Numbered from the stretch's first letter, positions 11,806 through 24,896 are shown. The stretch is DNA of 64,000 nucleotides from Bursaphelenchus xylophilus (GCA_904066235.2 CAJFCV020000005.1:5265501-5329500); one strand, 5' to 3'. Numbers and translations are program-made. The notes: generated by a model from the letters alone, not told the origin.

Positions 11806-13202
11806 GAAATGACTAACTTTGTGAGTCCCGATATAATAAACGGGTTTAATCCGCCATATTCTTTTTATTTTGTATTCCTTGTATTTACTTGTAATTTTTA
11901 TTTTGACGTTTTGAATGATAAACTTGCGTAATCAATGCTTGGGATATTGATGGGAATGCCTGTTGTAAGCGCTATTTGCACGGTGGATGCCCAGTCGATG
12001 CACTCTTGAACTTCATGAGCTGCGTCTGTTCCATGTTCAAACAAACGGAATCAAGTGGCCTCCTGGTCACTAAACGAAGCCTTTCATATCACAGTGGAAA
12101 AGTTCGAAGCTGACGATATTTAGTGACCATAAAAAGGTTGGTGCGGCCCCCGAAAGTGGGGGATATATTATGGATTACAATTGGATTTGTTTAAACAGCG
12201 AGAGATTGTTTCCCTTTTCGAGTCCATTAGTGTCGATCTCGACTCCTTTCCGAGGGTCTTGAGGTACTTTTCTGTTTGATCAAAAGTAATAAATACAAAC
12301 CGCCGGAGCATAGGTTCGAATACATCCGTGGTCTCGTCGAATACCCAACAAAAGTGTCACTCTAGGTCCTCTCGGCCTTTCAGCCAATGCGCGACTACAG
12401 TACACGTAACGGTTTCCTTTTAACCCCTTTTCCGGATTTCATAACCTCTAAAGATCAGATGAAGGATCTTGTTTGTTTCTTATTTTTTCTTGCTGCCCTT
12501 TAATTAATCAAGGTATTAATATGTAACGGCCTCAAATAAGTCTGGAGAGTTACAATCGACTTCCTTAATTATGCAATCCTTTATGCAAACTCTGGAATCC
12601 GAATTCGTCTCATTTCCACCTGTTTAAGCAGGTTTATTCGAGTTGGCATCCACCTTCGCCAGAAAATACGAATTATGCGGAGATTACAGCCCCAGGGGTT
12701 TGTTATTTGACCTTTATTATTTTACTTCGGATATTTACCGATTTCGCGGTCGTTTTGCGTAGGCATTTGATACGATGGATTCGCAACATAGACTTCGTGG
12801 CAAATGTCTGAGCAAAAGGAAACGAGATTTGGCTTCTTTCTTGTAGCAATATTCTTTGGTCATCCTAATTAAGTTGTGCGGTAAGTGACCTTTCTTGCGT
12901 TTTCTGTGGCCCAGGTAAAATAACAGAACGTTGCTCGCCGTGATTGACAGTATAAACAATCAAGTCTGAACGTTTTTTTACCTTGAACAAACACCGTTCC
13001 TTGAGAAATCTGTGAAGATTTAAGTGAGTCAGTAATGAGAAATTAAATAAATAAGTAACAGGCCGGCAACCTTCTCATAATCACGCTTCATTTTTAAGGT
13101 TTAAAGCGCCAGGGGATACCTTCCCATTTTAAACGAACCCGACCAATATTTTTATATTATTGTTCTTCGAAAAGGGAAACCAACACAACTTCCCACTCTA
13201 CA
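11806..13202. other. Intergenic region
   Basis: About 1.4 kb without a supported gene. AT-rich, with the innexin 3' end on the left and the short leader of the transthyretin-like gene on the right. No tandem or inverted repeats were obvious. Confidence 0.45.
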
Positions 13203-13690
13203 ATGCTTAGTCACCTTATTGTGGTCTCTGTTTTGATATGCGGAGTTAATTCATTGGTCGGATTTACGCAAAGTGCTGGGGCCCGAGGAGTTTTGTTATG
13301 TCACGGCCAACCAATATCAGGGGTTAAAGTCAAATTATATGACCATGATCGGACTGATATGGATGATTTGATGGATTCTGGATACACAAATGATCGTGGA
13401 GAGTTCACTTTGATGGGAAGCGAAGACGAATTTACAACCATTGATCCAAAAATTAATATTTATCATGATTGTGACGATGGGTGGTGGGTAAGAAGAGTTT
13501 AAAGATTGCTCTCAAGATGTTTCGTTGTGTAATACTCGCCTTTCAGCCATGCCAACGCAAGATTTCGATCACCATCCCGGACTCTTACATAACCAAAGGA
13601 GCTCGACCCAACAGAATATACGACGCCGGGAGATTGGAGTTATCTGGAAAATACAAAGGAGAAAGCCGCGATTGTATACATCGGAAATGA
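13203..13690 (+). CDS. Transthyretin-like (TTL) secreted protein
   Basis: Two exons, 13203-13487 and 13547-13690, give 142 aa. TTL proteins form a large nematode-specific family of small extracellular proteins. An N-terminal signal peptide of about 18 residues is followed by the family pattern: QSAGARGVLLCHGQPISGVK, then VKLYDHDRTDMDDLMDSG, TNDRGEFTLMGSE, and a C-terminal strand with paired cysteines. Size and cysteine layout fit the family (130-150 aa). It is convergent with the Raf gene, about 200 bp away. Its ligand and function cannot be inferred. Confidence 0.92.
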
Positions 13691-13811
13691 GTAATGTAAT
13701 CGATATCAAAGATAACATCTCTACAATGGTCCCGTGTTTAAAGTCAGACTTTGATTGATTTTTAAAAAACCAAAAAATAAACAAACTATTCGGTGCGGAT
13801 TTACCATAAGT

Positions 13812-13872
13812 AGGTTCCAGTATAACAATTCTCATCATTTGTGACATAGAAATCCGTTTATAACCAAGAAAA
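13812..13872. repeat. Dispersed repeat, copy 2
   Basis: Matches the segment at 9070-9126 in the same orientation, with a small insertion in the middle. It lies in the short spacer between the convergent transthyretin-like and Raf genes. Confidence 0.7.
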
Positions 13873-13894
13873 TAAAAATGCACAAGAAGAAAGG

Positions 13895-15887
13895 TTATGG
13901 GAGATCGTTGAAACTTTTGCTGAGATTGGATTCTGTAGCCGATTTAATCAGACGTCCGAGATGGACATTATCCAGCAATTTGAGTACCTATATTACAATT
14001 AAAACAAAGCTATTGGGAGACTTACCTCCCTGAACTCTGGCCTTCGCTCTGGTTTAAAGGAAACACAACTTTCGAAGAGATTCTTTAACAAAGTAGGAGC
14101 ATAGTGTTGGATATCCTCGGCATTTGGTCTCAGAATCCCACTTCCAACACAAAATAAGATTTGATCTCGGTTTTCGATATGTTCGTAAGGTAATTTACCG
14201 CTTAGTAATTCGTACAGAACAACACCATAAGAGTAAATATCCGACTTGGTACTGTAAGGATTCGGTTCTTTCATTCTTATCACCTCTGGAGCCTTAAACA
14301 GATTTCTTTTTACAAGCTGTAGAACGATAACATACCATCCATAAAATCGACCCCGTCAGTGTTAATGCATTATCAGAAGACATCTCGCTAATGTTTTGCA
14401 CAGTGGCCAATCCAAAATCTCCAATCTTCACACGCATTCCCTCCGTCAGAAAGATGTTACTCGATTTTAAATCTCTAAGACTTCGTTAATATAAACCTTC
14501 ACCATATTACCTATGGAGCACTGTTTTGGAATGCAAGTAATCCATTCCTAAGGCTGTTTGTTTCGCAATATCCAAAGTATCTGTGATTTCGAAGCGAGAA
14601 TCCTCTAGAATATGAAGATGTCGGAACAAGGAAGATCCGCGACACCACTGAGTCACAATGGATAAGGTGGGCTCCAGGATGACTCCGACAAAGTTCAGAA
14701 TATTGCCATGACGAGCCTTCTTCAACAGTGTAATTTCATTCTCAAATGACGTCAACTGACTTATATTGGGATGCTGAATGTTCAACATCTTCACAGCTAC
14801 GGGGCCTAAAATTACATTAGCAACTTTTCCGAAACGTTACCGAAATAATAAGCCTTGTAAACAGTTCCATATGAGCCTTGGCCAATCTTCCCTTGGAAAG
14901 TTACCTTCTTGTAGTTGATCTCCCAAGTGTCAGTCTTCCTACGGTGGTTGTTATTTGAGGAAGATAACCAATCGCTGCTCTCCGATATCTTCTTCTGATG
15001 CTTCCTATGCTTCTCATGAAAGAAGTTGCCGGACTCCTTCGGTGGAGCAGATCGAGGAGTCGACGATTCATTAATGTCATTACTTTGAATTGAACAACTC
15101 AACACATCGGACGAGTCGTTGAGTTCATCCTTATCAGCAATATTTGGTGTAGATGCGGAACGATCAAAGTCTAATGTAGGAGTAGAAGAGGCAAGACTCC
15201 TAGCTAAAATAAAAGCACGATTAACATAAAAGACCTTAAAGATCATAATGGAAGCGTAATACAACAACGAGTTTAAAAAAACACTTACATCCAGCAGGCA
15301 GCAAGGCTTCGAAAACTGTCGTGGCCATTCGAGCATGGGGTCCGTATCTGGCACAAATATTCCTGATGGATTCGGCTCTGGTTGCATCATAAGAGAGCTG
15401 ATCAGACTCACAAAGAGCAGGAACCCGGCCCCAGCATTTCGTGTGAAAGTTGAATTTACATCTGTTACATCTATAACCCTACAAGACCAAATAAACGCGT
15501 TAAACACTCGCAAATTGTTTAAGACATCTCGATCCAACGCTCACAACCACTTACATGAAACAAAATCATCTTGTTACAGACTCCACACAACGTCATTGCC
15601 AAGAAGTTCTTTGGCACAAACTCGTGATGAACGGTCTTGAACAACTCCAAACAATCGGAATGAACCCACAACTCTTTGTATTTGTGCGCGCAGTGAGACA
15701 AACTCTGCTTCAGATCAACTTGATAACTGTCCGGATCCGCACTTACGCAGACTGTGCAGAGCTCTGGTTTGATTCGCCGCTTTGTGAGGATGTTGGCGAT
15801 GGCATCTCTGAGAGTTTCTCCTCGACGAACGTTCAATTTGGAGTGTTGGCCGAACGGAAGGTGCACTAAGATGAGGTCTTTACTCAT
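13895..15887 (-). CDS. lin-45: Raf family serine/threonine kinase (LIN-45-like)
   Basis: Exons in transcript order: 15887-15555, 15478-15289, 15203-14841, 14805-14511, 14474-14336, 14292-14026, 13987-13895; 559 aa. Raf couples Ras to MEK/ERK at the plasma membrane. Domains in order: Ras-binding domain (about 5-75), C1 zinc finger (about 84-132, with TLCGVCNKM and [16 protein letters not shown]), a CR2 14-3-3 site RSASTPN with Ser192, and a kinase domain from about residue 277. Catalytic features are intact: GQGSYGTVY glycine loop, VAVK with Lys301, HRDLKSSN with Asp395, DFG at 413-415 and APEV. It is shorter than C. elegans LIN-45 (813 aa) because the N-terminal extension before the RBD is lacking. 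The start codon directly follows a TTGCTTCAG acceptor, so SL trans-splicing there or a missed upstream exon are both possible. It lies downstream of two same-strand genes with short gaps. Confidence 0.93.
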
Positions 15888-16214
15888 CTGAAGCAAACTG
15901 TTTCCATACCCGTTAGCACCTACCTAGCGATCTTCAACCTCTTACCAGAATTTCCCGGCATCGACGAATTTTATTTATTTTTTGACATTTTGTTTATTGA
16001 TCGCGCCCAAAACGATTTATAAAATTCCTCTTTCGTCGACGATCATGCACTATTATTATTGAAAGGGTTATCCAAATTCATGATTCCGCCACAAGATTTA
16101 TTCAAATCGATATAAAAGTACAACATGCAATAACACTTATCAAAACATTGAATTCCCAATATCTTTTTCGCGTTCTACGTGTAATCAAAATGACACCTCA
16201 ATTTCATAAAGGCA
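15888..16214. other. Short spacer between RRM/CCHC gene and lin-45
   Basis: No gene. On the minus strand it contains AATAAA (complement of 15970-15975 and 15974-15979), about 240 bases after the upstream stop codon and about 85 before the Raf start. A TTGCTTCAG acceptor then touches the Raf ATG. This order is what an operon intercistronic region would look like. Confidence 0.5.
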
Positions 16215-17636
16215 TTAACGGTTATTATAGGTAACTGTTGCGTAGAGCGGGGCAGCTGGGGAGCGGTATCTGAAAAAAATTGTATTAGGGTCAGTCACAA
16301 ATTCACACGAATCGGGAATCGAGACAAAAGTAGACAGAGTTTCTCGTAATTTCACGTCCGAACATCACGTCTCGAAAGTTTGTCCTTTGACATCGCGGCT
16401 ATCATTGTTTCAACGACCTGATAATCACGCTCAATGTAAAACAAATCCGAAAGAAAACAATAAAAACTATTCTCCGCATATTACTGTTCCGTTGTTTCAT
16501 AAGTCGACGAGAACACAACTAGGCTTCAAAAACAGCCAAGATAAAACCTTATCCGATGTAATAAACCAATCCCTATAAACAGTAAAATCCCGGCAAAAAT
16601 CTTTAAAAAAACACACGTCGCGCTCTGTTTCGCGTAGGGAGCATTGGGTGGGGGAGTGCCCGTATTGCTGCCGGCAACACCTGGATAAGGTTGCGACAAC
16701 CTTTGATAAGGCGCCGCTGGGCTCTGATTAGTGTAAGGAGCCGACGCAAGTCCAGTCGATGATGAATAAGGAGTAGCCGGAGCGGAAATTGTGGCACCGG
16801 GCTTCAAGTGAGGGGCAGCAGTGGCGTAACTGGAGCTGTAAGACCCTTGAGGAACTTGATACGGAGCTGGCTGGACGACTGCAGGAATATATGGCGTTGA
16901 TTGCGCGGCCATATAAGGAGCTGAAGTTTGAGGAGTCTTAACTTGAACCTGAGGATTAGCCTTAGTCATATCGAATCGAGCGACCACTGGAGCCGCGGGG
17001 ACGGAGCTCGTCGCAACGTGAGGCTGCATGGCCAATTCTTTTGAAAGACGTTCTCTGTAGAAGAAATACTTTGTCCTCGATTCAATGTATTGATTGTAAA
17101 GATTCCGCAATTCCCTGAAATCAAACATGAATAGAGATTTTCCTGTTACACCTACGGATTTTGAGGGCATGGAAGTTCAGGATCATTTTCATGCGTAGTC
17201 GGGAATTGGAGTCCCGGATTGGAGACAGCCAAAAGAGGTTTTTTCTTCTCACCGAGATCGTCGGAACCGCCCTTTCTTTTCGGACCCTTCCTCGTCTCTT
17301 CCTGAGGACAATTGGGGGTTTTATGATCGGTAGCCCCGCAAGTAAAACATTTATCCCCCATTCCTGGTTCCTTTCTCAGTCTAGACGTGGATCTCTCAAT
17401 GTGGATCTCTCTTCCATCCAAATTATATTTCTCTAACTTCTCTATCACCAGTTCCGCATCCTCGTCGGTAACAACATGCTAAAGGCAAAGGTCAATTCAT
17501 CTCAAATTTCACTTACAACAAAAGCAAAGTTCTTTAGCACATCGCATTCTTGGACCTGGACATATTGTAAGAATAGGTTTCGCAATCTGCTCGAATCAAC
17601 TCCCTCAGCCAAGTTTCCAACAAATAGTTTCACCAT
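16215..17636 (-). CDS. RNA-binding protein with one RRM and a CCHC zinc knuckle (Lark/RBM4-like)
   Basis: Exons in transcript order: 17636-17517, 17478-17156, 17114-16617, 16269-16215; 331 aa. The N-terminal RRM has RNP2-like VKLFVGNL and RNP1-like NFAFVHV, with the helix-strand end at LDGREIHIERS. A retroviral-type knuckle CFTCGATDHKTPNCP follows at about residues 85-100. The C-terminal half is a low-complexity Ala/Pro/Tyr/Ser region with repeats of the form APY. Lark and RBM4 proteins have two RRMs before the knuckle; only one is visible here. The family name is therefore tentative, while RNA binding is secure from the domains. The last exon is short and supported by phase agreement. A pyrimidine-rich acceptor about 23 bases before the start codon (complement of 17659-17670) could be a trans-splice site downstream of dpy-30. 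Confidence 0.8.
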
Positions 17637-17846
17637 TTCTATGAGAAGTTAAAGGTTCTAAAAAAACAGAAATAAACCGAAGGGCAGTATTAGCAGTATT
17701 CGAACCGGTTAAAACCAGACAAAAAGCAACAGCAAAACTATAAATTAATATTTATGTCATTCGTATAAAGCTAAAACAACAAGAAATTCCAAAAACAAGG
17801 AAATTTTAAGATGATATTCACTGAGAATTATAAGAATGAGCTCCGT

Positions 17847-18280
17847 TTAATTGTTAGGTTGTTGTTCGTTGACCGCTCGACCACCGGCAAAGCGACTCTT
17901 CTCCTTCAGCAAGTAGTTAGCAACGTACTCGATAGGATCGGCTGGTCTCTCCTTCGCCAGAGAACCAAGAGCAAGAAGAAGAATGGGAACGACAGTCTGG
18001 TCGAGGTATTGTCTGGTGGGGATTGACTGCAGAGCATTTTGAACGGGTTCGTCCTAAACATAATAGCGAATAATGTGAGGGAAATTACGTCTTTCTTGTT
18101 GGCAACATCGGGAGCTGGAGCAGCAGCAACAGGAGCTGGAGCCTCAGCAGGGACTCCACTATCCGCTGCGACGGCGTTGTTCTCATTCGCTTCGGCATGA
18201 GCAACTTGCTCGGCTGGTGCCGGTTCAGATGCGGTTTCTGGCGCCACAGCTGGATCAACGTCGATAGGTTCACCTGACAT
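17847..18280 (-). CDS. dpy-30: DPY-30 homologue (COMPASS/MLL subunit)
   Basis: Exons 18280-18089 and 18053-17847; 132 aa. DPY-30 dimerises through its C-terminal helices and anchors Ash2 in histone H3K4 methyltransferase complexes; in C. elegans it is also needed for dosage compensation. The second exon holds the conserved Dpy-30 motif: [20 protein letters not shown] followed by [19 protein letters not shown]. The first exon is an acidic, Ala/Pro-rich N terminus, which is variable in the family. Length is close to the C. elegans protein (123 aa). An acceptor-like TTTTTTAG lies three bases before the ATG. It is the first of three same-strand genes with short gaps (dpy-30, RRM/CCHC, lin-45). 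Confidence 0.95.
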
Positions 18281-20258
<1,978 letters not shown>

Positions 20259-21104
20259 ACCTTCTTAGAGTAAAGTTGACGACCTAATAGCCTTGATATT
20301 GAGATTCAAATTCGGCGTCTAACGCAATGCCAAAAAACTAAAATTCGCATCCAAATTTTTCGTTGCAGGAGAAAAGATAAATCGAGGTGAATGGGAGCCT
20401 GACGAAGACTCCTGGACGTTGCCTAGTCCGGAACCTCTTACCTTCCTTAATTTCTCGGCGATATGTCGTCTTCGGGAAAATAACGGCGGGTCGTCGCGGC
20501 AAAATGTCTCGCCTCGCCGCTATCGCGCATGAAATCTCCAGCTGCGGCTTGCAGTCGCAAAGCGATGATGGGCGATTACAAGGCGCGACGACCCGCCGTT
20601 ATTTTCCCGACAGACTGATAAGTTTAAAAAAGGCGGAGCTTATTTTGATTTACTTATAAAAACTTTTATTTACTTATAATAATAACTCCGAAAAAAAGTT
20701 GAGTTCGAAAGATGCTTTCGGCTTTTTGAACTCATGGGACAGACTTAGAAATTAGAAGCTTTTCGGAGCAGTACTGGTCAAAGAAGGTATTTAAGCCTCG
20801 GATGGAACAAGGAAAGGCACCTCATGACGCGTCAAGCCAGAATAGAAGAAAAAGTTTCCCGCACCTTTTTGGTGATTCGTCCACAACGAAATGCTGACAA
20901 ACTCCATGTCTCGAAATCTCATTGCCAAATTTCTGAACCACAAACTAATTTTTTTGGAAGGAAAAGCACAAAAAAAATCAGCTCAAGGAGGGCTCATAGC
21001 AAACTGTCTCCGAATGAGTGTACCTTTGTCTTCCATATTAAACTTGTTTTCGAACTTTACATCAAAAATAACAATCTAAACGAAGGTAACAATAAAACAA
21101 ACAA
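20259..21104. other. Intergenic region with a small inverted repeat
   Basis: No gene is supported between the convergent adenosine kinase and mrps-2 genes. It contains the hairpin element at 20472-20610; the remainder is AT-rich. Confidence 0.5.
20472..20610. repeat. Short element with perfect 27-bp terminal inverted repeats
   Basis: The ends 20472-20498 and 20584-20610 are exact reverse complements over 27 bp, starting TCGGGAAAATAACGGCGGGT. Outside them GTCT on the left and AGAC on the right extend the symmetry with one unmatched base. The 85-bp interior is GC-rich (TCGCCTCGCCGCTATCGCGC) in an AT-rich neighbourhood. It has no coding capacity. A MITE is the simplest reading; a structured RNA is an alternative. 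Confidence 0.75.
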
Positions 21105-22194
21105 CTAATGCTGTAGCTGGTCGCGGTACTTCTTTCCGTGCTGGATTGCTTTGCAAAACACGTCCAAGTAGAACTCGACTGACTGAACTGAGTCGTCATT
21201 TCCTGGCACCGGATATGTAATGTAATTAGGCTCTGAAAAAAGTCATCAACCTAAAAAATAAAAGGGTCTATATTTATCTCCCAGAAAGAAAATATTTTCC
21301 CCCAGAAAGCATAATTTTGTAAAAATAAAGCACGGAAGTAGTAAAAATTGACGAATAAGTAACTTTACAAGTAAAATCAATCAAGTAGTACTGTAAGTTG
21401 GTAACAATTTGTATATAAACAATATAAAGACAATAAATGTCTTACCAGAGTTCGAATCGACGATTCCAATCGTAGGAATAGCCAGTTTAGCTGCTTCTAC
21501 AATTCCCGGATGCTTTTCCAATGTAGAAGTTAATGTGGATAGGAAGATAATAACATCAGGTAACCTTAATGGAGCTCCAAACAATTGCTTAATATTGGCT
21601 AGATTACTGTCCACCCACTTTCTAGTATGCGAATATTCCCCAACTTCTCTTGCCTTTCTTTCCACCAGATGCATGGTTTGCCTATAAAAGTTTACATTAC
21701 AATGGAGAAAGCTGACCTGCTAGTGCTGACAAACAAGACGATTCCTCCTCGGTATGAGACCATGGATAAGAAAGTCAGGGCCTTCTCCAAATGTTGTTTT
21801 GTTATATTCAGATCGAACACACAAGTGCCCAGTCGTTCTCCATATAAGGCCCATTTCATATTCGGTTTCAGGGTTCCAATCTAAAATACAACCAACAAAT
21901 AGTCGAATCTCTTACCTTATGGCCATGCCAAACATTGGCTTCAAACATTTTTTGGATATCCAAGACCTTATCCGTATCAAATGGTGGAAATTTGTTCAAA
22001 TCATCGCCAATATTAGCTCTAAAAAAGGATTTTCAAGGGAATGAAAAGCGTTTAATAATCTACCTCAAGAGTTCGGGTCGGACGGTTGAATTATGTAAAG
22101 TTTCAGGCGTCGGGGCTTCGGAAGAGAATGGCCGAATAAAACTCCGCCGTTTATTTATCTGAAGAATTCTGCTCGACGCAGATGCGAGCTTCAT
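21105..22194 (-). CDS. mrps-2: Mitochondrial ribosomal protein S2 (uS2m)
   Basis: Exons in transcript order: 22194-22064, 22018-21916, 21880-21717, 21681-21446, 21232-21105; 253 aa. It is a small-subunit protein of the mitochondrial ribosome. Family features are clear: NVWHGHKIGTLKPKMKWALY (the uS2 helix, bacterial form VHFGHQTRYWNPKM), GGIVLFVSTSRQT, KWVDSNLANI (bacterial RWLGGMLTN), LPDVIIFLST, and LAIPTIGIVDSNSEPN (bacterial GIPVFAIVDTNSDP). The N terminus is basic and Ser/Arg-rich, as for a mitochondrial targeting peptide. An in-frame upstream ATG would add about 24 residues. The intron 21682-21716 is only 35 nt. Confidence 0.93.
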
Positions 22195-22590
22195 TTTCCA
22201 CAATGTTGAAGAGATGCTCGAATAAAAATGTAAAAATTTTTCTGACGGAAAATAATTTAATCTCAACTATTGATTGTAACAAAATTTAAAACGGGGAAAT
22301 ACAATGATGCAAGGAAAACAGCTAGCACTCTGGTTGAATCGCTTTTTTAACGTTTCAAAAAATAATTTGTGATTATATATTCTGAACACGACTTCACTGT
22401 AGCCCTCTCATTCTACATTCATCTGTTTCCAGTGTGCGTCCCGCCACGAAAATAAAATTTTTCCTGATGACTGTATGAAAAATTCGCTTTATTTTTCTTT
22501 TTTTTATCAAACAAGAAAAATTAATTCCGTACATTCTTTACTTGCTGATCGACGGTGATAGTTACAGGCGAATATATATATTTTTCAGAG
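22195..22590. other. Divergent promoter region between mrps-2 and nol-56
   Basis: About 400 bp between two divergent genes with ribosome-related roles, presumably a shared promoter region. It is AT-rich. A TTTTTCAG acceptor ends two bases before the nol-56 ATG. No recognisable operator or RNA gene. Confidence 0.5.
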
Positions 22591-24613
22591 ATGTCGGAGG
22601 CTCCAAACTTTGTGCTATTCGAACATGCCGTTGGTTATACTTTGTTCAAAGTCAAGGAATTTGAAGATATTGGAAATGTAACTTCCGAGGTTTGTGTTAC
22701 GCTAGTATTTAACCAGAGCGTCGGGGGGCCCTACGGGCCCCTATCCCCTCTGGTGCATTTAGAAAACGTTTATTCAGGTCTTTTTTTAAGAATGTTAGAC
22801 AGAATTTGAGGGTCGGCCACCTACGGCACCCTCCAATGAGTAGAAATTATCATTGCTTTTGCGCTGGTACGCTCGGGGGACCTGCGGACCCCCTCGCACT
22901 TTTTTGATTCCGAAATTGAGAAATGAATTTGAATTTTTCCACGATTTGCCGAAATTTACCGATTTTGCTTCGAATTTTTCAAAATGAGAATAGATTGGCT
23001 TCACTCGAAGCGTGACAGACACGGCGACGAACGAAAAACGACATTCTATTCTACTCATTGAGACCGGGAATCAAATGCTGATTCAATCGAAGGATTAATT
23101 GTGCTCTTGTAGGTTGCTGCTGCCCTCAGTGATCCTCAAAGATTCTCATCTATTGTCGAAGTTCATGCATTTGAGCCTTTCAAGAACACAGAAGCTGCTT
23201 TGGAAAACTGCAATTGTATTTCTGAAGGTTCTGTTAGCTTTTTCATTCTTATTTGAACTTTAGGTCTTGCTCATGCTGATCTGATAAATTTCTTGGAGGC
23301 AAATCTTCCCAAAAAGAAGAAGAAGGTGCTTTTGGGTATTGCAGACCCCAAAGTGGGATCGGTTATCTCCGAACAGATTCCCGGTCTTCGTCTCACACAG
23401 ACGGGTGTTATCCCCGAGATCCTGCGAGGAATCAGAATGCATTTTAAGCATCTCTCCAAGAACTTCCCTCACAAAGCTCTTGATAAGGCTCAGCTCTCTT
23501 TGGGTCACTCTTACTCTCGATCCAAGGTTAAGTTTGATGTGCACAGAGTGGACAACATGGTTATTCAATCTATTGCTTTGCTTGACCAAATGGATAAGGA
23601 TATTAATTTGTTCGGAATGAGAATTAGAGAGTGGTACTCTTATCATTATCCGGAGCTCTTCAGATTAGTTCCCGAGCAGTACAAGTATGTCAGATGTGCA
23701 ACCACGATTATGGACAGAGAGACCTTGGATGAGGCTAAGATCGAACAGTTGAAGGGTAAGATTATTTCTGGGGCTAAACGTATTTTTTAGAAATTCTCCA
23801 AGACGACGACAAGGTTAACGAGGTGGTTGAAGCTGCCCGTACATCCATGGGAATGGAGATTGCCAAGTTGGATCTCGACAACATTGAATTATTTGGAAAG
23901 AGGGTGGCTTCCCTCTCCGAATACCGTGCTCGACTCCACGAATACATTAAGAACAGAATGTCTGCTTGCGCCCCATCTTTGTCCGCTCTTATTGGAGAGC
24001 AAGTTGGAGCCCGTCTTATCTCTCATGCTGGCTCTTTGACAAATTTGGCCAAGTATCCAGCCTCCACTGTTCAGATCTTGGGAGCCGAGAAAGCTTTGTT
24101 CAGAGCTTTGAAGACCAGAACCAACACTCCTAAACATGGTCTTCTCTTCCATTCTGCTTTCATTGGAAAGGCTTCAATCAAAAACAAAGGCAGGATATCT
24201 AGATTCTTGGCCAACAAGTGCACTATTGCCTCCAGAATTGACTGTTTCTCTGATATTCCTGTTCCCACTTTCGGGGAGTTTTTGAAACAACAAGTGGAAG
24301 ATCGTCTGACATACTTTGAGACTGGTCAAGTTCCCAAGAAGAATTTGGAAGTGATGAGAGATGCCACCTCGGAGGCCGAGCCTGTTATCGCCAAGGTAAG
24401 CGCCGAAAGATATGACTGAAAACCCACCTTATCTAGGTAATCAAGAAGAGAAAGAAGGCTGCGAAGAGGGCCAGGAAGGCTGCCGAGGAAGAAACCAATG
24501 GGCACGCCAATGGAGGTCAAACTGAAATCGAAGAAGTGATGGAAGTCGATGAAGACGAGCCAAAGCCCAAGAAGAAGAAGAAGGCCAAGAAGCAAGTTGA
24601 AGTCGAGGCCTAG
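22591..24613 (+). CDS. nol-56: NOP56 box C/D snoRNP core protein
   Basis: Exons: 22591-22689, 23113-23227, 23264-23755, 23791-24395, 24437-24613; 495 aa. NOP56 pairs with NOP58, fibrillarin and 15.5K on box C/D snoRNAs in the nucleolus and guides rRNA 2'-O-methylation. The N terminus [20 protein letters not shown] is diagnostic for NOP56 rather than NOP58. The Nop domain contains [20 protein letters not shown] and [20 protein letters not shown]. The C-terminal tail is Lys/Glu rich ([14 protein letters not shown]), typical of the family. Length matches the C. elegans orthologue (about 490 aa). Intron 1 is unusually long for this window (423 bp) and holds GC-rich hairpins. Confidence 0.97.
22718..23060. 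repeat. GC-rich hairpin cluster and small inverted repeat in nol-56 intron 1
   Basis: Three related GC-rich imperfect hairpins lie at about 22718-22745 (GGGCCCTACGGGCCC core), 22809-22833 (GCCACCTACGGCACCC) and 22871-22897 (GGGGACCTGCGGACCCC). Each has the form (G)CC-CT(A/G)CGG-(N)CCC. A 12-bp perfect inverted pair CAATGAGTAGAA / TTCTACTCATTG at 22834-22845 and 23049-23060 brackets the last part. No convincing C/D or H/ACA snoRNA box arrangement was found. It may be a MITE or a structured intronic RNA. Confidence 0.5.
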
Positions 24614-24896
24614 TTGTTTTCACTGTTAACCAATTTTCATTTGTTGTTTTTGTTGACATTGTTGATTATATTTTCTTAAACTGTTAATCTTTTGTCAGTA
24701 ATGTTTATGCGAGACCTCATTTTACTGTTTGCGGATAGACTTGGCATATATGTTGGGCAGAGATTAACCGGTCTTGGAATTTCTTCTCTTCTCCCGTCTC
24801 TTCTTCCTTTCTTCTCTCTTTCTGGCTTCTTCGGTGGCTGGATCGAAAGCATGAACCTTTGGTTTGCTGAAAATGATTACATAGTTTGAGTTCAGC
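24614..24896. other. Spacer after nol-56
   Basis: It holds the nol-56 3' UTR and the 3' flank of the small minus-strand gene. No independent gene is seen. Confidence 0.4.

Noticed and set aside
16603..16797. Overlapping minus-strand frame rich in Arg and Leu
   Set aside because: Shadow of the APY-rich exon of the RRM/CCHC gene.
22690..23112. Box C/D snoRNA in nol-56 intron 1
   Set aside because: No RTGATGA box paired with CTGA and a terminal stem at proper spacing was found by eye.
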